Positions 1-6,340 of a DNA stretch of 64,000 bases are shown piece after piece. A program made the position numbers and the translations under genes. The notes below the pieces were generated by a model. That model saw only the letters and a program-made list of their open reading frames with translations, was not told the DNA's origin and did not search any database. Position 1 is the first letter of the stretch, and each line of letters starts with the position of its first letter. Origin of the DNA: Sneathiella sp. P13V-1 (GTDB taxonomy: Bacteria; Pseudomonadota; Alphaproteobacteria; Sneathiellales; Sneathiellaceae); assembly GCF_015143595.1 (NCBI RefSeq), contig NZ_WYEU01000001.1, forward strand, positions 620,001 through 684,000, given 5' to 3'.

Positions 1-697
1 CGTCAGCCATGCTGGCCACCACACCCAGATCATGGGTAATCAACAAAATGGCCATCTTCAGTTTCTTTTGCAAAGACTGCATCAAATCCAGAATTTGCGC
101 CTGAATGGTCACATCAAGTGCGGTTGTTGGCTCATCAGCGATCAGTAATGCAGGATGGCAGATCATGGCCATGGCAATCATAGCACGTTGGCGAAGTCCG
201 CCTGAAAGCTCAAAGGGATATGTATCAATGGCGGCTTCAGGGTCCGGGAAGCCAACAAGGCGAAGCATATCAATAGTGAGCTCTCTGCCTTCTTCTTTTG
301 ATTTCTTGTGATGGAGGTGAAGGGCCTCAGAAATCTGATCCCCGATTGTGTGAAGCGGCGACAAAGATGTCATCGGTTCCTGGAAAATGATGGTAATCCG
401 GCCACCCCGGATTTCCCGCATTTCCCGGCTGTCGGGTTTTAACTTGGCAATGTCGTAGAAATTACCTGGCTTTTTGGGATCAAAAAACAGGATCTCGCCC
501 TTGGTAATATGGGCCGTCCTTGGCAAGATCGACATGATCGACTGACTGATCACGGATTTACCGGAACCGGACTCGCCCACCAATGCAACGGTTTTCCCTT
601 CAGGCACACGGAAACTGACGCCATCGACAGCTTTAACCGTTCCCTCCGGCACCCGGAATTCGACTTTCAAATCACGAACAAGCAACACGTTAGACAT
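1..697 (-). CDS. Peptide/nickel-type ABC transporter ATPase (OppD/DppD-like), 3' end outside window
   Basis: The N-terminal ~232 residues of a cytoplasmic ATPase that would power an oligopeptide- or nickel-type importer. Visible are Walker A GESGSGKS (about residues 42-49), a Q-loop in IIFQEPMTSLSP, the signature LSGGLRQR, Walker B LLIADEPTTALD and the switch His in LLITHD, all intact. The OppD/DppD family often has fused second copies or a C-terminal oligopeptide-binding region; that part lies beyond base 1. The ATG shares one base with the stop of the upstream membrane-protein gene (TGATG), so translation is probably coupled. No permease or binding protein is visible here, so the substrate is unknown. 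Confidence 0.9.
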   Translation of the reverse strand, partial: MSNVLLVRDLKVEFRVPEGTVKAVDGVSFRVPEGKTVALVGESGSGKSVISQSIMSILPRTAHITKGEILFFDPKKPGNFYDIAKLKPDSREMREIRGGRITIIFQEPMTSLSPLHTIGDQISEALHLHHKKSKEEGRELTIDMLRLVGFPDPEAAIDTYPFELSGGLRQRAMIAMAMICHPALLIADEPTTALDVTIQAQILDLMQSLQKKLKMAILLITHDLGVVASMAD

Positions 698-1212
698 CAG
701 TTACCCTCATACGCACTAAAGGTTCGCGCAGCGTCTTGAACACTGATATCAAGGGATTTGAGGTTTCTCGCGGTTGTTGCATCAAAGCTTACACCCGCCT
801 CCTTGGCCTTGATGGCACAAAGCCTCACCAGATCTTCAAAATCTGATATGGTGGATTCAAAGGTCAATCCAGTACCCCTCCCTTTTAACTTAAGTTGCAT
901 CCACCCCTTTTCTCCATCGCGCCGCGTCGAGAAATAGGAAAGCTTCAGCGCCTCAAGCGCCTCCCAATCAATGTTTTTCCCCTTCAGGCCTTCAACCGAA
1001 ATCCCGTCCGCTGAAACTTTAACTTTCATTTTTTTTCGAACGAGTGCTCTGCCCCCATAGGCAGCGAACATAATGGCCAAGCCTGCCAAGATATAGACAA
1101 TGACAGATGATGGCCTGAACAACAAGAGGGGAACAAGGCTAAACAGCATTCCAAGGGCGGATCGTGTGACATCCCGGACAATTTCTTTTGCCGGATATGC
1201 AAAAACTCTCAA
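697..1212 (-). CDS. Small membrane protein with a PH-like C-terminal domain, unknown function
   Basis: 171 residues. Two hydrophobic segments near the N-terminus (about residues 18-35 and 37-53) are followed by a basic stretch and a soluble region of short beta-strand-like segments (VKVSADGISVEG, WMQLKLKGRG) and a C-terminal helix. This resembles bacterial PH-like membrane proteins, but I recognise no named family. The start is a TTG preceded by a G-rich Shine-Dalgarno-like run. It lies 22 bases after the deacetylase gene and its stop overlaps the start of the ABC ATPase, so it belongs to the same operon. Its role is unknown; a membrane-associated accessory to the ABC importer or to the glycan genes is only a guess. 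Confidence 0.7.
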   Translation of the reverse strand: MRVFAYPAKEIVRDVTRSALGMLFSLVPLLLFRPSSVIVYILAGLAIMFAAYGGRALVRKKMKVKVSADGISVEGLKGKNIDWEALEALKLSYFSTRRDGEKGWMQLKLKGRGTGLTFESTISDFEDLVRLCAIKAKEAGVSFDATTARNLKSLDISVQDAARTFSAYEGN

Positions 1213-1234
1213 GGCAGCCCCCCCACTCTTGCCA

Positions 1235-2017
1235 TCAACCTATATCATCCGGCAATCCATCGATCAGGGACATGGCACCCGGATATGTCATCCATCTTAC
1301 AGAAGAATGACCATTTAGAAACGAAAACAGTTTAAACAGAATTTCCCATATGGCGTCATCATGTACCAAATGATGGGATAGGATCCCCGTGGGCTCAAAG
1401 GGATCAGCCGCGCCGGTTCTTTTTGCAATGAGATGCGACAAAACTTGATCCAGGATTTCTTCTTCAGGTAAAGCGCTTCGATGACCCCGCCAAAAGATTG
1501 GATCCACATGCGTGTTTATCAGCGCAACGCGATTACTTGATACCTTATCCGTTTTACGCGCCTTGTAGCTGGAGAGGCCAACAACCCCAATATCTCCAAG
1601 CCTTTCCGTCACAGCATCAGAAATACGGTTCCACGGCGGCACAAAAACGGGCAGGAATTTATCTTCAAACAAAGTCTGCATACGTGAAAGCCCGACCCCA
1701 ATATGATCCAACGCGTCTTCCACGCCCCGACTTTCAGGAAACTCCGATTTCTTTTCCCCGCCTTTGGCCTCGGATTGATGGGTAACCCCGTGTTGAACCA
1801 GCAGACATCCATCAAGGTCATCCGCAATATGCGGGTCAACCCGATCGGGAATGACAGCCAAAGTCAGGGGGATATCAAAATGAGATCTTAAGGCAATTAA
1901 TCGATCAAAAGCCGGGGTCGGTTCATTTAAATCATCGTCACGCCACCAGAAGGTCGCCTTCTTACCATCGGCTTCCCATTGATCCAGTTCTGCCTGCAAC
2001 TGATCCCAGCTTGCCAT
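1235..2017 (-). CDS. NodB-type polysaccharide deacetylase-like protein
   Basis: About 260 residues with the pattern of carbohydrate esterase family 4 proteins: an early acidic motif WWRDDD (catalytic/metal Asp), a His pair in QHGVTHQ (metal ligands) and a PPWNR segment matching the family's third motif. I see no signal peptide, so it probably acts in the cytoplasm. I chose the ATG that forms TAATG with the upstream glycosyltransferase stop; an in-frame GTG six codons upstream is possible but overlaps that gene more. The deacetylase sits between glycosyltransferases, which suggests it trims N-acetyl groups from a glycan intermediate. The substrate is not determinable from sequence. Confidence 0.8.
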   Translation of the reverse strand: MASWDQLQAELDQWEADGKKATFWWRDDDLNEPTPAFDRLIALRSHFDIPLTLAVIPDRVDPHIADDLDGCLLVQHGVTHQSEAKGGEKKSEFPESRGVEDALDHIGVGLSRMQTLFEDKFLPVFVPPWNRISDAVTERLGDIGVVGLSSYKARKTDKVSSNRVALINTHVDPIFWRGHRSALPEEEILDQVLSHLIAKRTGAADPFEPTGILSHHLVHDDAIWEILFKLFSFLNGHSSVRWMTYPGAMSLIDGLPDDIG

Positions 2018-3168
2018 TACCGCGCGCTCATCCACTCTTTTAAGAGATCAGCTGATTTCTCTGCGCCGTTCACATCAATCTCAGCAGATGATGGTGGTCC
2101 TGACAGTGCTTCATCTACCTTTTGAGCCAGCTTCTCCGGTGTCAGGCCATCTTCATCGGCGATATGTAAGACGCCACGCGACGCCAACAGCTCCGCCCGC
2201 ATGGTTTGTTCTGTCTCCACACCCCCGGCGTAAGGCACGATCACAGCTTTACATTTCGCATGAAGGATTTCCATGACGGTATTATAGCCGCCCTGACTGA
2301 TAGAAAGATCACAATTCATCAAAAGGGTCGTGAAATCGCGTCGCGCGCGCTCAACCACCACGCCTTCCGGTGCCATGGATTGCAACTCATCAAATTTCTG
2401 AGCCTCCACAGTGGCACCCACCATCATGCGCCACGTTCTGTCGGAAGCCTGACTTAACTCTCTCGCCTGCATTGCGGTTTTCAACAGCGCTTCACCAACG
2501 GCACCGCCGCCGCTGGATACAATAACTTCACCTTCACCCGGGGCGTCACCCCCGCCTTTCACTCCGGTACGATCCACCACATATCCGGTATATGTGATCA
2601 GATCTTTAATGGCTTCGGTATGAGGGAAGGTCCGATCCAGGGAAATAAGGTCCGGATCACCATGAACCATGACATGATCAAAATATTTGCGAACCAGCGC
2701 CAACATTTCGTCATTGCGACCTGGTTTTGTCTGCGCCACCAGAATGTCACGGACAGACGAGATAATCAGTGGCTTATCTGGATCCGATTTCGCAGCCTCC
2801 AAAAGCGGGAGTAATTCAAACCGCATTTGTCGGCGACCAAAGGGGAAAAGCTCTGTGATCAGGATGTGAGGCTGAACATCTTTATAGATGTCGAGCAAAC
2901 GACCCGCACGCATATCGCGCCAGCCATCGTCAATTTCCTGTCCGTCTTCATCCACAAGTTTCTTGAAAAACAGGTCTGTGGCGCGGGTAGCCGGAAGCTG
3001 AACCAGATCTGCGCCGCCCAAATCAATATCAATGGGATGACCACCGGAGACAACCGTAACATCAAACCCGGCGCGCACAAGATTTCTGGACAAGGTGGCA
3101 GTTCGGCGTAAATGCCCAATCCCGAGAAGATGCTGAACATAAAAGAGAATGCGATACGGTTCCGCCAT
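2017..3168 (-). CDS. MurG-like GT-B glycosyltransferase
   Basis: 383 residues with two Rossmann-like halves. The N-terminal half begins RILFYVQHLLGIGHLRR, a Gly/His-rich loop as in UDP-sugar GT-B enzymes such as MurG. The C-terminal half has a sugar-nucleotide binding region with SQGGYNTVMEIL, comparable to the GGxxT/E motif of MurG, and VPYAGGVETEQ. It probably transfers a sugar from a nucleotide donor onto a lipid or glycan acceptor at the inner membrane. It is not MurG itself: the local context lacks mur/fts genes and length and details differ. The stop overlaps the deacetylase start by one base, and the phosphatase gene ends one base upstream. Confidence 0.8.
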   Translation of the reverse strand: MAEPYRILFYVQHLLGIGHLRRTATLSRNLVRAGFDVTVVSGGHPIDIDLGGADLVQLPATRATDLFFKKLVDEDGQEIDDGWRDMRAGRLLDIYKDVQPHILITELFPFGRRQMRFELLPLLEAAKSDPDKPLIISSVRDILVAQTKPGRNDEMLALVRKYFDHVMVHGDPDLISLDRTFPHTEAIKDLITYTGYVVDRTGVKGGGDAPGEGEVIVSSGGGAVGEALLKTAMQARELSQASDRTWRMMVGATVEAQKFDELQSMAPEGVVVERARRDFTTLLMNCDLSISQGGYNTVMEILHAKCKAVIVPYAGGVETEQTMRAELLASRGVLHIADEDGLTPEKLAQKVDEALSGPPSSAEIDVNGAEKSADLLKEWMSAR

Positions 3169-3169
3169 C

Positions 3170-3754
3170 TTAAGCCTTGCTTTCCAGTTTGATATTCACT
3201 TGTTCGGGATGCGGATGACCCTTTTCATCAATCATAAAAAGGTGGGCCGTCCCCCAATCAAACGCCACAGGAGCTTTGTCCGTCATATCCCAATTATACG
3301 CAAGTGATTTAAGTGCTCGGATCACGCCTTTATGGGTAACCACGATGGAGGGTTCTTGCAGGTTTTTTAAGAAAGGGATCAATCTTTCCTGTACTTCTGC
3401 CGGACTTTCACCACCATTTGGCTTCATATGGCGACCGCGGGCTTCATTTTCTGCCATGGTGGCCCCGTATTTTTCGCGAAGCTCCCGAATGGTGAAGCCT
3501 TCCCAATCCCCAAAATTCATCTCAATCAATTCTTGCGCAACTTCATGATCTTCCCCACCTAACAGTTCAGCCGTTTGACGTGCACGTTTCAAGGGGCTCG
3601 CATACCACTTAAATCCATCAAACCGCTCAGGTAGGGACGCCGCCCTCATTTCCGAAATACCAATCTCGGACAAAGGAATATCGGTCCGGCCTTGCAGCTT
3701 CTTCTGCAAATTCCATTCGGTTTTCCCGTGCCGAATGACAAGTAGGGGGATCAT
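3170..3754 (-). CDS. Histidine phosphatase family protein (phosphoglycerate mutase-like)
   Basis: 194 residues. The N-terminus reads LLVIRHGKTEWN, the RHG phospho-acceptor motif of the histidine phosphatase superfamily, followed by the family's LxGRTDIPLSEIG segment, an acidic residue in MNFGDWEG and the second catalytic His in VVTHKG. This composition resembles the cobalamin phosphatase CobC and PhoE types, but there is no cobalamin gene nearby. Embedded in a glycosyltransferase operon, it may dephosphorylate a sugar-phosphate intermediate (inference). Its ATG overlaps the upstream glycosyltransferase stop by four bases (ATGA). Confidence 0.88.
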   Translation of the reverse strand: MIPLLVIRHGKTEWNLQKKLQGRTDIPLSEIGISEMRAASLPERFDGFKWYASPLKRARQTAELLGGEDHEVAQELIEMNFGDWEGFTIRELREKYGATMAENEARGRHMKPNGGESPAEVQERLIPFLKNLQEPSIVVTHKGVIRALKSLAYNWDMTDKAPVAFDWGTAHLFMIDEKGHPHPEQVNIKLESKA

Positions 3755-4872
3755 TTAACATCCTCTTTCATATAATCGCTTAAGCGATCTGCGGCGGCTT
3801 GCAGACTTCTCTCTTTCGCCACAAAATCTATGGCAGACTTCAACATCTGCTCCCGCAATTCCTGATCATCCAGCGCCTGCCTAATCGCGGAAGCAAGAGC
3901 CGCTATATCATCGGGATCCACCAATATCCCACTTTCACCATCCGCGACGACATCCGGGACTCCGCGGACACGACACGCAATAGAAGGCAACCCACTTCGG
4001 GCTGCCTCAAGGAACGCCATCCCAAAGGCTTCACCTACGGCAGGCCAAACATATAGATCTGCGAATGAGTACAGACTGACCAGTTCCGCCTCAGTTCGGC
4101 GGCCGAGGAAATGGACGCGACTTTCCATTCCTTGAAACAGTTCCCTGATTTCACTTTCTTTTGGACCGTCCCCAACAATCAATAACTGCCAATCATCCCC
4201 TCCGATCAAGGGCAACGTTTTTGACAGTTGCGCAAAGGATTTGAACTTATCGCCGCCTCTTAGCATCCCAACAGACAAAAGGCTCATTCGGTCTAATCGG
4301 CCGCCCGCGTCCAGAACCATAGCGGCCGCGTCCCCTTGCCCATCCGGCTTGGTTTCAATAAAGGGAGGGAAATGAATAAGATGTTTCGGATCCGATACAA
4401 GCTGACCAAGACACGCCCCATCCAACCTGGTCATATGGAAAACACGTGTAGCCTTTTTTATGGCGTTTGCCGCAGCTTTATAACCGCTGGCCCATCTTCC
4501 ATTTTCCTGTTTAGGGGCATGACTTGCCTCAGCGATATAGTAGGGAATATCCAGCGCTTCCGCCACTAAAGGTCCGATCCAGTCCGGTGCCTTGTGATAA
4601 ACATGATAGGTAAAGAAAAGATCCGGCCATGCCTCTTTTGGCTGGTTGCGGTAATTTTCGACTATTCGATGAGCTTCTGCCTCACCTTCTCGCTTTAGGC
4701 GAACTTGCTGGGTCGGATCACCGGCTTTATCGAAACTTCGAAACTCGCTGATGAGCTCTACTTTCGCCCCTGCCCTCTCCAATGCCGCCATAAACAACCG
4801 TGCCATCCGCCGATCCCCGGAAGGGGTCGGGTTGTTCGGTGACTTCATGGGGGCGTAGAAGGCTGTTTTCAC
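3751..4872 (-). CDS. GT4-family glycosyltransferase
   Basis: 373 residues. The C-terminal half has the GT4 hallmarks: LLSVGMLRGGDKF at the start of the donor-binding domain, LLIVGDGPKE, VHFLGRR, and the E-x7-E region GEAFGMAFLEAARSGLPSIA followed by GVPDVV. The N-terminal half begins KTAFYAPMKSPNNPTPSGDRR, an acceptor-domain start. It is a retaining GT-B glycosyltransferase acting at the cytoplasmic face. The start is GTG, overlapping the stop of the upstream GT by four bases (GTGA); its own stop overlaps the phosphatase start. The donor sugar cannot be predicted. Confidence 0.88.
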   Translation of the reverse strand: MKTAFYAPMKSPNNPTPSGDRRMARLFMAALERAGAKVELISEFRSFDKAGDPTQQVRLKREGEAEAHRIVENYRNQPKEAWPDLFFTYHVYHKAPDWIGPLVAEALDIPYYIAEASHAPKQENGRWASGYKAAANAIKKATRVFHMTRLDGACLGQLVSDPKHLIHFPPFIETKPDGQGDAAAMVLDAGGRLDRMSLLSVGMLRGGDKFKSFAQLSKTLPLIGGDDWQLLIVGDGPKESEIRELFQGMESRVHFLGRRTEAELVSLYSFADLYVWPAVGEAFGMAFLEAARSGLPSIACRVRGVPDVVADGESGILVDPDDIAALASAIRQALDDQELREQMLKSAIDFVAKERSLQAAADRLSDYMKEDVK

Positions 4873-6113
4873 GCAAGATCCTTTTCAAACTGGGCCGCGA
4901 GTTTCTCAATCCAATGATCCGCGCCAAACTCTGACCGCAGCTTTTGATCTCCGGCATCACTTAGAGTCTGGCGCAATTGGGGATTGGTTATAAGATCTTC
5001 AAGCCCGCGCGCCAGCGCTTCAGGGTCACGTTCCGAAACCAGTAATCCTGTTTCACCATTATTGATCAGTTCAGGAATGGCCGATACCGCCGTGGAAAGC
5101 GCCGCGGCTTTTTGGCTTTGCGCTTCCATCAGCACATTTGGTAACCCGTCACGATCCCCATCTTCTGCAATACGGCTGGCCAAGGTAAAAATATCCGCTG
5201 CCTGCAGATGCTCCAGAACAAATTTCTGGGACTGGGCGCCGTGCCAACTGATTTTGTCGGTGAGATCTAGTTTTTCAGCTTGCGCTTTCAATTCATCCAG
5301 CAGCGGACCGCCGCCAATATGTTCGAAATGCCAACTTAAGTCAGATGGTAATTTCGCCAACGCGATGAGCAGATCATCATAGCCTTTTTTGATCACCGCC
5401 CTTCCCACAGAAACGATTTTCACAGGATCATTCAAATCATCCCCGTTACGGGTATGTTTTTTGCCTTCCATTACGGGAAAACGATCCAGATCCAGTCCGT
5501 GATAAAGCAGGGATACTTTTTCCGGATTAGAGGCCAGTTTCTTCAAATGGGCCACATTAAATGCGGTACAGGTGACAAGCCAGGAAACATCCTCCAGTTT
5601 TTCGGACAACTCCCAATCGGGGGATGTATAGATATCCTTGGCATGGGCAGAACAGGACCACGGGATATCCCGGATCATCGCCGCATAACGCGCCACAGAG
5701 GCAGGGGTATGCAGAAAATGCGCATAAATCTCGGCTGTGCCTTCTGGAAGTTCTGCCGCCAACACCATTGCCTGACCAAAGCGGCGTACCCGGTTTCGGG
5801 TGGTATCTCTTTTTAAATCCTGCTGCCAAACGGCAAATGCCTTCGCATACCCCCTGAACTTCCGTGCTTTTTTCCACGCGTAATAAACGCGGGCGGGTTC
5901 GTCATGAAGATATTCCGGCAGATAATTTACAGGTGCCGTAATTTCATCATGTATGGGATGCGTCTTTTTGTCTGTTGGATGGCGAAGTGAAATAAAGTGC
6001 AGACTAAATCCGCGCTTTTGCAGCGCCAGCAATTCCTGAGCGATAAAAGTTTCGGAAAGGCGAGGGTATCCTTTAAGAATAACCGTTATGACCTTGGATG
6101 ATAATTGTGTCAC
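4869..6113 (-). CDS. GT4-family glycosyltransferase, first gene of the minus-strand glycan operon
   Basis: About 414 residues from the GTG chosen here, which has GGAAGG roughly ten bases upstream; a TTG ten codons earlier would give 424 residues. The N-terminus VILKGYPRLSETFIAQE is typical of WcaL/exopolysaccharide-type GT4 enzymes, and the C-terminal half has IVSVGRAVIKKGYDDLL, HIGGGPLLDEL and a DGLPNVLMEAQ acidic region followed by ISAIPELINNGETGLLV. It probably adds a sugar to a surface polysaccharide precursor in the cytoplasm. It is the most upstream gene of the operon and diverges from the ABC-like gene across a 227-base gap. Confidence 0.88.
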   Translation of the reverse strand: MTQLSSKVITVILKGYPRLSETFIAQELLALQKRGFSLHFISLRHPTDKKTHPIHDEITAPVNYLPEYLHDEPARVYYAWKKARKFRGYAKAFAVWQQDLKRDTTRNRVRRFGQAMVLAAELPEGTAEIYAHFLHTPASVARYAAMIRDIPWSCSAHAKDIYTSPDWELSEKLEDVSWLVTCTAFNVAHLKKLASNPEKVSLLYHGLDLDRFPVMEGKKHTRNGDDLNDPVKIVSVGRAVIKKGYDDLLIALAKLPSDLSWHFEHIGGGPLLDELKAQAEKLDLTDKISWHGAQSQKFVLEHLQAADIFTLASRIAEDGDRDGLPNVLMEAQSQKAAALSTAVSAIPELINNGETGLLVSERDPEALARGLEDLITNPQLRQTLSDAGDQKLRSEFGADHWIEKLAAQFEKDLA

Positions 6114-6340
6114 CAATTGCAAACCTTCCCAGAAAATAGACAAGGCTATTTGTTAAGGGCTAAGGCCCAGAAATTCAACCGCCATCTTGATCCCGGCCCG
6201 CCAGCTTAATCGTTTTTATCTTCACATGTATAAGCGATTACAAAATTGCCCCTTGCGAATTTCACGAAAAAAATGGAAAACTAAAGAAATAGAAGGGGTT
6301 CTAATAAAATTCACTGGGGCAGAGGGGCTGCGCACAAGGC
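6114..6340. promoter_or_regulatory. Divergent intergenic region between the glycan operon and the ABC-like operon
   Basis: A 227-base gap with no convincing gene. It must hold promoters for both operons. On the minus strand a TTGAAT (complement of 6173-6178) lies 17 bases before TAACAA, a weak sigma-70 candidate leading to the glycosyltransferase GTG. The plus-strand half (about 6200-6310) is AT-rich; I see no strong palindrome. The two operons may be co-regulated through this gap, but no binding site is evident. Confidence 0.4.
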
